A DNA stretch of 64,000 nucleotides from Leptotrichia sp. oral taxon 498 (GTDB lineage: Bacteria; Fusobacteriota; Fusobacteriia; Fusobacteriales; Leptotrichiaceae). The notes beneath the pieces were generated by a model that was not told the origin of the DNA, did no database searches, and saw nothing but the letters and a program-made list of their open reading frames with translations. The stretch is from the NCBI RefSeq assembly GCF_002240055.1, contig NZ_CP016753.1, positions 1,302,001 to 1,366,000 of the forward strand, written 5' to 3'. Shown here piece after piece: positions 16,002 to 23,883 of the stretch (positions are counted from its first letter, which is position 1; the number at the start of each line of letters is the position of its first letter). The position numbers were made by a program, and so were the translations under genes.

Positions 16002-18134
16002 GTGGAAAAAAATAAAATCTCAAGAATAGAATTAGCACGAGAAATAAGAAAATTATTTGTAAAGAATAGAAATATTCAGGAGTATTCAAAAATAGATGAT
16101 AATTTTTTAGTAGATTATTATTTTAATAGATATGATGAAAGAAATAATAAATCAGGGATGAAAATTGATGAAAATAATTTTAATTTGAAAATTTTTGAGG
16201 AAGATTTTAAGAATCATTTATTAAATGAAAAGAAACTGCTTGAAGAAGATGGAGTAGATACAAGCGAAATAACAAAAATAGTTTCAGCTTTTAGTCATAG
16301 TTACAGTGAAAACTCTATTCTTGAAGAATTACCATTTGAAAAAGATCTAAGAATATTTCCAAATATAAAAACACTTTATTTATTGTATACTGATCAAACT
16401 GAAAGTAAATTTTTGGAGTATAAGGAAGCAAGTAAATATAGAGATAAAATAAAAATAGAAGGTATTTTAATTGAGAACAGTATAGAAATGTTATATAAAG
16501 AAATAGTGAAGTTAATACAAGATGGAAAAATTTCAAAAAATAACACAGTTTTAGATACAACACTTGGTTTTAAGGAAATAGGAATTGTATTTTATCGAAT
16601 CTCAGTTGAAAAACAAATTAAATCAATTAACTGGCGTGAAACAATGTTACCTAATTATAAGCCTGCTGCTGATAATAAAAATGAATTTGTAAAAGGAAAA
16701 GGTCAAGGACCTAGAATGAGTCTGGTTACAAAATTAAACTTGATGAAAGAGCCATTAGAAGAATCGAATAGAATATATAGAAAAATAAATGAAAATATTT
16801 TAAAAGTAAATTGTAAAGCTGTTTCAGATTTATATGAAGTAGTAGGAATTGATGACTTAAGATTTTTCTATGAAGAAATTGGAAAACTATTTAATTTTTT
16901 TAAAATGTTAGAGTATAGCGAAGATATTGAAAATTTTTATAGTGATTTAAATGAAGCATTGAAAAAAATATTTAAATATAAATTTTTATCAGAAAATATT
17001 TCAAGATTGCGAGAATATGTAAAGTATCTGGCGAGAGTAATTTATAGAGTTGAAAGCGATTATATAGATATCAAGTGGTTAAAATTTAGTAACAATATTT
17101 TTGGGATAACAGAAAATGAGATAAAAAAAGAAAAAGATGAAAAAATAGAAAGAAATGTGGAGGATAAAGAATTAGATGATGATGAAATAAAAAGAATAAA
17201 AGAAAAAAAAACCGAATGGGAAAATATAGATTTTTATTCAGATGAAGATGATGAAGGTAAAGATGCTCTAGAATTGGAGAAAAGTATCGAAATGGTTGAC
17301 TATTTTTTGTATCTTTTATTAAAACAAGCTATTTTTGAAAAAATTTCGAATTATCATTTAAAAAGTATTTTAGAAGAGTATTATAAAGAAGAAATGATTC
17401 AAGAGATTATTGGAGTAAGAGATTCGGTTGATATAAGTGAAGATGAAAAAATTAAACTTATAAAAAATATCTTATTTGAAGAACTTACAGAAGAGTATGA
17501 ATTAGAGGAGTTTGAAATACCTGATTTAGCAGATAAAAATGTAGGATTGCTTAAATATAAAGGCGGAATACTAGATATACCGTTTGAAGATGAAGGGAAA
17601 TTGGAAATATTAAAAATTAATTTTAAAGAAGAATATTTTATAAGAAAAAGAGATAAAAGACAAGAATTTGATATTTCAAAAGTGGAAAATAGGATTAAAC
17701 TAAATAAAAAAATAGAAATAAAAATGAAATTAGAAGAAATACTTGATAAAAATAATAAAGATGAGATAAACTTTCCTTTTAAAATTTCAGAAAAATCGGA
17801 TATAGTTGAAATACAAAATGGTAAAATAGTTACGAAAAGTGATAGAAAGACTAAAGTAAAAAATATCTTTTTTAATAATTCTGATAGTATAATTAATGTT
17901 CCGATAGTAGAGTTATTTAAGAATATTGAAAAAAATAAATTTGAGATTTCTAAAAAAGATTTAGAATATAAATTTGGAATAAAAGATCAAAAAGTTACTA
18001 AATTAAAAGATATTATTTTTGGGATAAACCAAATAATCAGGAGAAAAATTGAAGAAAAATATCCTAAAAAAGACGATGTTGAAGATTTTATTATTTATGA
18101 AAATGGATTAAAGATAAATTTAAAATATAGATAG
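16002..18134 (+). CDS. Divergent CARF-domain protein with unknown C-terminal half
   Basis: The 710-residue protein has a CARF-like region around residues 110-220: NIKTLYLLYTDQTESKF followed by TVLDTTLGFKEIGIVFYRIS, where DTTLGFKE (Asp185) sits in the place of the CARF DxTGG motif. The region after it is mostly charged and helical, with an acidic segment (YSDEDDEGKDALELEKS, around residue 410). I see no RX4-6H HEPN pair, PD-(D/E)XK set, HD or TIR motif in the last 450 residues. It starts with GTG, supported by AGGAGG 9-10 bases upstream. A terminator follows the stop closely. A cyclic-oligonucleotide-controlled effector is the best inference; the effector activity is unknown. Confidence 0.6.
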   Translation: MEKNKISRIELAREIRKLFVKNRNIQEYSKIDDNFLVDYYFNRYDERNNKSGMKIDENNFNLKIFEEDFKNHLLNEKKLLEEDGVDTSEITKIVSAFSHSYSENSILEELPFEKDLRIFPNIKTLYLLYTDQTESKFLEYKEASKYRDKIKIEGILIENSIEMLYKEIVKLIQDGKISKNNTVLDTTLGFKEIGIVFYRISVEKQIKSINWRETMLPNYKPAADNKNEFVKGKGQGPRMSLVTKLNLMKEPLEESNRIYRKINENILKVNCKAVSDLYEVVGIDDLRFFYEEIGKLFNFFKMLEYSEDIENFYSDLNEALKKIFKYKFLSENISRLREYVKYLARVIYRVESDYIDIKWLKFSNNIFGITENEIKKEKDEKIERNVEDKELDDDEIKRIKEKKTEWENIDFYSDEDDEGKDALELEKSIEMVDYFLYLLLKQAIFEKISNYHLKSILEEYYKEEMIQEIIGVRDSVDISEDEKIKLIKNILFEELTEEYELEEFEIPDLADKNVGLLKYKGGILDIPFEDEGKLEILKINFKEEYFIRKRDKRQEFDISKVENRIKLNKKIEIKMKLEEILDKNNKDEINFPFKISEKSDIVEIQNGKIVTKSDRKTKVKNIFFNNSDSIINVPIVELFKNIEKNKFEISKKDLEYKFGIKDQKVTKLKDIIFGINQIIRRKIEEKYPKKDDVEDFIIYENGLKINLKYR

Positions 18135-18147
18135 ATTATACAGAAAG

Positions 18148-18178
18148 AACCATCTTGAAAAATTTAAGATGGTTTTTA
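18148..18178 (+). terminator. Terminator after the CARF gene
   Basis: AACCATCTT (18148-18156) and AAGATGGTT (18166-18174) form a perfect 9-bp stem and are followed by TTT. It closes the CARF effector unit before the nrdG promoter. Confidence 0.75.
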
Positions 18179-18240
18179 CCAATTATATAATTAAAAAATG
18201 ATATTATTAGATTTTATAATAAGTAAATACTAAAGAGAAA

Positions 18241-18286
18241 AATGAGTTATTTTAGAGAAAAATAGGGGAAAAATATTTGTTAAAAT
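18241..18286 (+). promoter_or_regulatory. Composite promoter H for nrdG-nrdD
   Basis: AATGAGTTA (18241-18249) and the weaker AATAGGGGA (18261-18269) lie 20 bp apart, with 11 bp to TAAAAT (18281-18286). The arrangement is the same as before the GTPase genes. The nrdG start is 36 bp downstream. Confidence 0.55.
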
Positions 18287-18321
18287 TATTGATGTAATAG
18301 AGATGTAAGTGGAGGTATATA

Positions 18322-18783
18322 ATGAAAGTAAAAATTGCATCAATTAAGAAAAACAGATATGAAGATGGGCCTGGAATTAGAACAACAATATTTTTTCAAG
18401 GTTGTAATGTAAAATGTAGAGGTTGTCACAATGAAAGAATACAAGATATACGATATGGAAAAGAGTATGAAGTGAGAGATTTATGTGAAGAAATATTATC
18501 GTATAACTTGCCAGTAAAAAAAATTACTATTTCAGGTGGAGAACCTATGATGCAAAAAGAAGCCTTAGAAGAATTTATTGATGAAATGCACAAGAAAAAT
18601 TTTGAAATTGCACTTTATACTTCATATGACTTAGAGGAAGTTCCAAAAAACATTTTAGAAAAATTAAAGTATTTAAAAGTTGGAAAATATATAGATACAT
18701 TGAGAATACAAGAAAAGTTTTATGGATCAAGTAACCAAAAATTTTATTCATTGGAAAAAGGAGAGATTGTAAATGAGAGTTAA
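18322..18783 (+). CDS. nrdG: Anaerobic ribonucleotide reductase activase (NrdG-like radical SAM)
   Basis: The 153-residue protein has the radical-SAM cluster motif CNVKCRGC (CxxxCxxC) right after a GPGIRTTIFFQG block, and the SAM-binding ISGGEPM motif. This is the compact architecture of NrdG, which uses SAM and a 4Fe-4S cluster to put the glycyl radical on NrdD. GGAGG precedes the ATG. Its 3' end overlaps nrdD by 11 bp, so the two are translated together. The pair sits inside the CRISPR accessory block under the shared composite promoter, not in a housekeeping context. The family call is firm; a role in phage defence is inferred from position. Confidence 0.88.
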   Translation: MKVKIASIKKNRYEDGPGIRTTIFFQGCNVKCRGCHNERIQDIRYGKEYEVRDLCEEILSYNLPVKKITISGGEPMMQKEALEEFIDEMHKKNFEIALYTSYDLEEVPKNILEKLKYLKVGKYIDTLRIQEKFYGSSNQKFYSLEKGEIVNES

Positions 18784-20371
18784 TCAAGCAAATGCAAATA
18801 CAAATGCAGCATATAGAATTTTGAAAAATGAAGAATTTAAAAATCAATTGCACGAAGAAAGATGGATTCATATTCATGATAAAGAGTATACAGGGGTTTC
18901 ATATAATTGCATTGGGATTGAATTAAGAGAAAAATTAAACCAACTGAAAGAAAATTTAGAAGAAATGGAAATTGATGATGCATTAGATTGTATTTTTCAA
19001 GTAATTGTAAATTTAACAAATGACCAATCAGGTGGAATAGGGTTTATTAATATTGACAGTGATTTGGCGGAATTTGTACAAGAAGTTTCAGAAGAAAAAT
19101 TAATAACAAAAATTAGAAGATTATACCAAAAGTTGAATTTACCATTGAGAAATGGGTATGAAAAGGCGTATGTCTCATTTAATTTAGGATTAGATACTAG
19201 TGAAAATGGGAGAAAAGTAACTAGATGTTTTTTAAAGGCTTTTGAATATGGTGAAATATTAAATGGATTACCTTTTGTTTTTCCAAATATAATTTTCAAA
19301 TTAAAAAAAGGTATTAATTTTGATTCGGATGACAAAAACTATGATTTATTTTCATTAGCAACTAAAGTGACAGGAAAAAGAATGAATCCAACATATTTTA
19401 ATTGTGATAGCGTTTTAGTAAAAGATATTAATGAGAAAAAAGTTGGAATAATGGGGTGCAGAACATTAGTTGCAAAAAATGTAAATGGAGAAGAAGGAGC
19501 ATTAAAAAGAGGGAACATTGCATCAATTTCAATAAATTTACCAAAAATAGCAAGAGAAAGTACAAATTTAAATAATTTTTATAAAAAATTGAGTGAAATC
19601 TGTGAAGAATCAAAAGATATCTTAATTCAAAAATATAAGGCATTGTGCAAATTAGAAATTGATAATTTTAGATATATTTTAGAAAATAATTTTTATGAAA
19701 ATTCTGAAGAGGCAATAAACAATAATGATATGGAAAAAAGTTTTAAAAATGGTACACTTTCAATTGGATTTATTGGATTGGCTGAATGCGTAAGTTATTT
19801 AGTAAAAAAAGAAATATCTTTAGATATGATAGAAAATAATTTAGAATTGTCGAGAGAAATATTAAGATTTATGAGAAAAATGACGGATAAATGGACTAAA
19901 AAGTATAATTTGAATTTTTCAGTTTTGGCAACTCCTGGCGAAGGAATTAGTGGGAGATTTTGTGAAGATGAAGAAACTAAGGAATTTTATACAAATTCGT
20001 TTCATATACCAGTTTATCTTGAATTAGATGCATTTAAAAAATTAGAATTAGAATCAAATTTTGTTGAATATTGTAATGGAGGTTCAATTTCTTACATCGA
20101 ATTTTCAACGCCTGTGTTAAATAATAGTGAAGCGATTATGGATGTTGTTAAATTTGGAATTTCAAAAGGTATAAATTATTTAGGAATAAATTTCCCGTTA
20201 GATTATTGTGAAAGTTGTAAAACTACTGGAATATTTGAAGAAAAATGCAGTTGTTGCGGAAGTATTGAAATAAAAAAATTAAGAAGAGTTTCTGGCTATT
20301 TATCATATAAAGAAACATTAAAAGGTGGAAAAAAAGCAGAGGAAAAAGTTAGAAAATCTCATTTGAAATAG
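18773..20371 (+). CDS. nrdD: Compact class III ribonucleotide reductase (NrdD-like) without ATP cone
   Basis: At 532 residues it is shorter than usual NrdD (about 600-700). The N-terminal ATP-cone that senses dATP is missing, and the protein starts close to the catalytic barrel: HIHDKEYTGVSYNC puts the first active-site Cys at residue 46. The second Cys is probably in GIMGCRTL. The zinc site CESCKTT/KCSCCGS and the glycyl-radical loop RRVSGYLS are intact, so it should be active once charged by NrdG. It makes deoxyribonucleotides from ribonucleotides under anoxia. Loss of the cone predicts weaker feedback control. It is placed with the CRISPR island by the upstream composite promoter and by a terminator that ends the pair. 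Confidence 0.88.
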   Translation: MRVNQANANTNAAYRILKNEEFKNQLHEERWIHIHDKEYTGVSYNCIGIELREKLNQLKENLEEMEIDDALDCIFQVIVNLTNDQSGGIGFINIDSDLAEFVQEVSEEKLITKIRRLYQKLNLPLRNGYEKAYVSFNLGLDTSENGRKVTRCFLKAFEYGEILNGLPFVFPNIIFKLKKGINFDSDDKNYDLFSLATKVTGKRMNPTYFNCDSVLVKDINEKKVGIMGCRTLVAKNVNGEEGALKRGNIASISINLPKIARESTNLNNFYKKLSEICEESKDILIQKYKALCKLEIDNFRYILENNFYENSEEAINNNDMEKSFKNGTLSIGFIGLAECVSYLVKKEISLDMIENNLELSREILRFMRKMTDKWTKKYNLNFSVLATPGEGISGRFCEDEETKEFYTNSFHIPVYLELDAFKKLELESNFVEYCNGGSISYIEFSTPVLNNSEAIMDVVKFGISKGINYLGINFPLDYCESCKTTGIFEEKCSCCGSIEIKKLRRVSGYLSYKETLKGGKKAEEKVRKSHLK

Positions 20372-20394
20372 TGTGAATAAAATACAAACTAATA

Positions 20395-20437
20395 AAAGAA
20401 ATTGTTTCAAATTATTGGAGCAGTTTCTTTTTGTTTT
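20395..20437 (+). terminator. Terminator after nrdD
   Basis: AAAGAAATTGTTT pairs with GAGCAGTTTCTTT (wobble pairs included) around an AT-rich loop, followed by TTGTTTT. It lies between the nrdD stop and the next composite promoter. Confidence 0.65.
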
Positions 20438-20440
20438 AGA

Positions 20441-20487
20441 AATAAGTTAATTACTAAAAAAAATAAGTTAAAGAAATAGATTATAAT
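20441..20487 (+). promoter_or_regulatory. Composite promoter I for the third GTPase gene
   Basis: Two perfect AATAAGTTA boxes (20441-20449, 20462-20470) lie 21 bp apart, with 11 bp to TATAAT (20482-20487). It is nearly identical to promoter A at 8413, including the sequence TTAATTACTAAAAAA between the boxes, so the two regions were probably duplicated together. Confidence 0.7.
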
Positions 20488-20533
20488 TACAATGTAAAAA
20501 GAAAAAGAAAAAAGTAGAAAGAAGGTATTGATT

Positions 20534-21646
20534 ATGAAACGTGACTTATTGAAAGAATTTGAAAGTATTATTATGAAACAAAAGTTGAATGAAAATGTGA
20601 AACAAAAATTGTTAGGTAATTTATTGAGATTGAAAAAACAGAAAGTTAATTTGATGGTTACAGGTGCAACAGGTTGTGGGAAAAGTAGTACGATAAATGC
20701 GTTATTTGGTGTAGAAGTGGCTAAAGTTGGAACAAGTGTGGATCCTGAAACAATGGATATTGAAAGATATGAGTTAGACAATTTAGTAGTATGGGATACT
20801 CCAGGATTAGGTGATGGAAAAGAAGCGGATAACAGACACAGTAAAAGAATGATTGATAAACTTTATGAAAAAGATGAAAATGGGAATTTGCTAATAGATT
20901 TAGTTTTGGTGATTTTAGATGGTGGTAGTAGAGATTTAGGAACATCGTATGAGTTAATAAATAATGTGATTATACCGAATTTAGGAAAAAATAAAGAAAA
21001 TAGAATATTAGTGGCAATTAATCAAGCGGATGTAGCGATGAAGGGGAAATATTGGAACGAAGAAGAAAATAGGCCTGAGGATGAGCTAGAAGAATTTTTA
21101 GATAGAAAAGTAGAATCTGTAAAGAAAAGAATTAAAGAAGCGACAAGAATAGAAGTAGAACCAATATATTACAGTGCAGGATACAAAGAAGAAGGATATT
21201 TACAACAAAAACCGTACAACTTATCAAAATTATTATATTACATATTACAAAATACACCAGAAGAAAAAAGAGTAGTTTATGTGCAAAATTTGAATCAAGA
21301 AGAAGTAATGTGGAAAGATAATGATGATTTGAAAGATTATAGAAAAGGTATTTTGGAAAGTATTTTAGGAGCAGCAGTTGGAGTGTTAGCAGAAGGTGTG
21401 GCAAATGTGGTAAATGGAGTTGCAAATGTAGTTGAAGGTGCATCAGATGGGATTTCAGAAGGTAGTGATACAGGATCAGATGTTGGTGGAGCAATAGGTA
21501 GTATATTTGGAGAAGTTGGAGAAACAATAGGTTCAGCAGTGGGTTCAGTAGTTGGAGGAGTTGTTGGTGGAGTAGTAGGAGCAGTTAGTTCGGCAGTAAG
21601 TAGTGTGTGTGATACGATTGGAAGTTTCTTTAGTGGATGGTTTTAA
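20534..21646 (+). CDS. P-loop GTPase with long glycine-zipper tail
   Basis: The 370-residue protein is a close paralogue of the GTPase at 9619. G1 is GATGCGKSST, G3 WDTPGLGDG and G4 NQADVAMKGKYWN, and the linker again reads MWKDNDDLKDYRKG. From about residue 280 the tail runs through AEGVANVVNGVANVVEGASDG, a serine/glycine section and a GxxxG-rich part (GSAVGSVVGGVVGGVVGAV), ending IGSFFSGWF. The tail could insert into or wrap on a membrane. The ATG at 20534 follows GAAGG by nine bases, as in the 9619 gene; the TTG at 20528 is rejected. It has its own composite promoter and is followed by a stable hairpin. Confidence 0.87.
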   Translation: MKRDLLKEFESIIMKQKLNENVKQKLLGNLLRLKKQKVNLMVTGATGCGKSSTINALFGVEVAKVGTSVDPETMDIERYELDNLVVWDTPGLGDGKEADNRHSKRMIDKLYEKDENGNLLIDLVLVILDGGSRDLGTSYELINNVIIPNLGKNKENRILVAINQADVAMKGKYWNEEENRPEDELEEFLDRKVESVKKRIKEATRIEVEPIYYSAGYKEEGYLQQKPYNLSKLLYYILQNTPEEKRVVYVQNLNQEEVMWKDNDDLKDYRKGILESILGAAVGVLAEGVANVVNGVANVVEGASDGISEGSDTGSDVGGAIGSIFGEVGETIGSAVGSVVGGVVGGVVGAVSSAVSSVCDTIGSFFSGWF

Positions 21647-21671
21647 ATGAATTAAATAAAAAGTTGTTCTG

Positions 21672-21702
21672 CTTGAATCCCTTCAAACTGAGGGGATTTG
21701 AG
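21672..21702 (+). other. Stable RNA hairpin between GTPase and ecsC genes
   Basis: CTTGAATCCCTT (21672-21683) and AGGGGATTTGAG (21691-21702) can pair over 12 positions, three of them G-U, around a 7-nt loop. There is no T run after it on this strand, so it is not a standard terminator. It may end or stabilise the GTPase transcript. Confidence 0.45.
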
Positions 21703-21714
21703 TGGAAAAAAAAA

Positions 21715-21760
21715 AGTATGTTATTTTAGAAAAAGATGAGTTAAAAAAAAGTGATATCAT
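21715..21760 (+). promoter_or_regulatory. Composite promoter J for ecsC
   Basis: Boxes AGTATGTTA (21715-21723) and GATGAGTTA (21735-21743) are 20 bp apart; TATCAT (21755-21760) begins 11 bp after the second. The boxes and -10 are weaker than in other copies, but the spacing holds. The gene starts 32 bp after the -10. Confidence 0.45.
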
Positions 21761-21792
21761 AATCTTGTAAAAAATATTAGGAGGTATTAGCT

Positions 21793-22407
21793 ATGTTAGA
21801 AAGAGAAATGATGAATTTGTTGGATGTGTGTTATGATAAGGCTTTACAAGGTGTATTGCCAGTAGAAAAATCAATTGAAGAATTAGCAGAAGATTATTTA
21901 GCAAAAACTAACAGTAGAGAAAAAGCAATAGACAAGTTAATAGGATATCAAACAGTATTGTGTGGAACAAATGGATTTATAACAGGATTAGGTGGATTAT
22001 TAGTATTACCAGTAGCAATATCAGCAAATGTAGCAGGTGTGATTTATGTACAATTAAGAATGATAGCAGCAATAGCACACATAAATGGGTATGATATTTA
22101 CAGCGATCAAGTAAGAACAATAGCTTATGCATGTTTAACAGGAAGTTCAGCAGCAAATATATTAAAAAATGTGGGAATAAAAATTAGTGAAAAAATGGCA
22201 GTTAATGCGTTAAAAAAAGTTCCAGGAGCAATATTGATAAAAATAAATCAACAAGTTGGATTCAGATTAGTTACAAAATTTGGACAAAAAGGTTTGGTGA
22301 ATGTCATAAAAATGATGCCATTAGTAGGCGGAGTAGTAGGTGGAGTATTTGACACAGGGATGACATTAACAATAGGGAATATAGCAAAAAAAGTATTTTC
22401 GGAATAG
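21793..22407 (+). CDS. EcsC-family protein
   Basis: The 204-residue protein fits the EcsC family along nearly its whole length: GFITGLGGLLVLPVAISANV, YVQLRMIAAIAHINGYD, AYACLTGSSAANILKNVG, GFRLVTKFGQKGLVNV and PLVGGVVGGVFDTGMTL. The family is named for a protein near the Ecs ABC transporter in Bacillus; its biochemical role is not known, but the two hydrophobic Gly-rich stretches suggest membrane association. Here it has a composite promoter like the GTPases and lies just before cas1. TAGGAGGTAT gives a good ribosome site. It may partner the GTPases at the membrane; that is inference. Confidence 0.8.
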   Translation: MLEREMMNLLDVCYDKALQGVLPVEKSIEELAEDYLAKTNSREKAIDKLIGYQTVLCGTNGFITGLGGLLVLPVAISANVAGVIYVQLRMIAAIAHINGYDIYSDQVRTIAYACLTGSSAANILKNVGIKISEKMAVNALKKVPGAILIKINQQVGFRLVTKFGQKGLVNVIKMMPLVGGVVGGVFDTGMTLTIGNIAKKVFSE

Positions 22408-22439
22408 TAAAGTAATTGTAAAAATTAATGCCAAATGTA

Positions 22440-22491
22440 ACTTGGACTCTTGAAAAAAGATTTTTAAGGGGGAAGAATCAAGAGTTTGAGT
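22440..22491 (+). other. Stable RNA hairpin upstream of cas1
   Basis: ACTTGGACTCTTGA (22440-22453) and TCAAGAGTTTGAGT (22478-22491) pair over all 14 positions, three of them G-U, around a 24-nt loop with AAAAAGATTTTT. A related sequence (TCAAGAGTTTAATTT) occurs after the last cas gene near 35451. No T run follows, so it could be a processing or attenuation element in the ecsC-cas1 transcript. Confidence 0.45.
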
Positions 22492-22546
22492 CAAATTTGG
22501 AACTGGATTTAAAATTAAAAATTTATTTACGAAAGGATAAAAAACT

Positions 22547-23518
22547 ATGGAACTATATATAACAGATTTAGGGACAGTGGTAAAAAAGAGAGATGATTTG
22601 TTTGAGATAACTACGAGTGAGAAGAAAGTGGCAGTGGCTCCACAAAAGATAAAATCATTAGTGCTATCTAAAGGGATATTTTTGACAACAGATGTAATAA
22701 AATTAGCAGTGGATAATAATATTGATATAGTGATTGTTGATGATTTTGGAAATCCTTATGGAAGATTTTGGCAAAGTAAATTTGGTTCAACAGCTAATAT
22801 TAGAAGAAAACAGTTGGAAATATTTGGGACTCAAAAGGGAATTGAATTGGCAAAACAAATATTGATACAAAAAATTAAAAATTGTACAGAACATTTGGAA
22901 GATTTGAAGATAAAAAGAGAAGCGAAAAAAGCATTTTTGGATAAACAAATAAAAGAAATGAAAAGATATATTTATCAAATAAAATTAGTAGAAGGAAATG
23001 TTAGTGAAAAAAGAGGAACTTTGATGGGGTACGAAGGGAATGCAGCAAAAATATATTATCAAACATTGTCGGAATTGATACCAGAAGGATTTAAATTTGA
23101 AAAAAGAAGTATGCACCCTGCGGAAGATGAATTTAATGCAATGTTAAACTATGCTTTTGGAATACTGTACAGTAAAGTTGAAAAAGCTTGTATAATTGCG
23201 GGACTGGATCCTTATGTTGGAATAATTCATACAGATAATTATGGGAAAAAATCGCTTGTTTTTGATTTAATAGAAAGTTACAGACATTTGGCTAGTAGAA
23301 CAGTATTTTCACTTTTTACACAAAAAAGAGTTCAAAAATATTTTTTCAAAAGAGAAGGAAATAGCGTTATGCTAGTAGGCGATGGAAAAAAAGTTTTGGT
23401 TGAGAGTTTTTATAACAGATTGGAAAAAAAGGTGCGTTACAATAACAGAAATATTTCGAGTTTAGATAAGTTACAGTTTGAATGTCATGAATTAGCAAAT
23501 TTTTTGATATCAAAGTAA
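22547..23518 (+). CDS. cas1: CRISPR integrase Cas1
   Basis: The 323-residue protein is a standard Cas1. The metal-binding catalytic residues are visible: Glu163 in GYEGNAAKIYY, His228 in GIIHTDNYG and Asp240 in SLVFDLIE. The N-terminal beta domain begins ELYITDLGTVVKKRDDLFEI with VLSKGIFLTTDVIKLAVDNN. With Cas2 it inserts new spacers at the leader-repeat boundary. It heads cas1-cas2-cas4; no reverse transcriptase is fused. ACGAAAGGA precedes the ATG. Arrays on both sides, each with a leader, are its likely substrates. Confidence 0.96.
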   Translation: MELYITDLGTVVKKRDDLFEITTSEKKVAVAPQKIKSLVLSKGIFLTTDVIKLAVDNNIDIVIVDDFGNPYGRFWQSKFGSTANIRRKQLEIFGTQKGIELAKQILIQKIKNCTEHLEDLKIKREAKKAFLDKQIKEMKRYIYQIKLVEGNVSEKRGTLMGYEGNAAKIYYQTLSELIPEGFKFEKRSMHPAEDEFNAMLNYAFGILYSKVEKACIIAGLDPYVGIIHTDNYGKKSLVFDLIESYRHLASRTVFSLFTQKRVQKYFFKREGNSVMLVGDGKKVLVESFYNRLEKKVRYNNRNISSLDKLQFECHELANFLISK

Positions 23519-23577
23519 AATTAAAATTTTGGGGACTTGAGGACTAATTTTGAATTATTTATAGAAGGTGATTGAAA

Positions 23578-23868
23578 ATGATGACTTGGTTGATATACGA
23601 TATAACAGATGATAGAAATAGAAGAGAAATTATTAGAATAGCACAAAAGCATGGATTATACAGGGTTCAGAAGTCGGTATTTCTAGGAAATATAGAAAAA
23701 GATGAAGTTGATGAAATTATAGTGGAAACAAAAAAAGCAATTGATTTACGAGAAGATTCAGTATATATTTTCCCAGTTTGTGAAGCAGATTATAAAAAGG
23801 CAACATTACTGGGATTATCTTTTGAACAAGATATCGTTAAAGATGAGAAGCCAGTACTATTTTTTTAA
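23578..23868 (+). CDS. cas2: CRISPR adaptation protein Cas2
   Basis: The 96-residue protein has the ferredoxin-like Cas2 fold signature: MMTWLIYDITDDRNRREI at the first strand with the conserved Asp, YRVQKSVFLGNI and a C-terminal SVYIFPVCEADYKK. It forms the central dimer of the Cas1-Cas2 integrase. GAAGGTG lies seven bases before the ATG at 23578; a TTG at 23572 is rejected. Cas4 follows after 15 bp. Confidence 0.95.
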   Translation: MMTWLIYDITDDRNRREIIRIAQKHGLYRVQKSVFLGNIEKDEVDEIIVETKKAIDLREDSVYIFPVCEADYKKATLLGLSFEQDIVKDEKPVLFF

Positions 23869-23883
23869 AAGAGGTGAATAAAA

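Noticed and set aside
18773-20371. Pyruvate formate-lyase as an alternative for the glycyl-radical enzyme
   Set aside because: The RRVSGYL loop, C-terminal zinc cysteines and NrdG partner fit class III ribonucleotide reductase, not PFL.
21672-21702. Hairpin as a rho-independent terminator
   Set aside because: No T run follows on the plus strand, so only a structured element is claimed.
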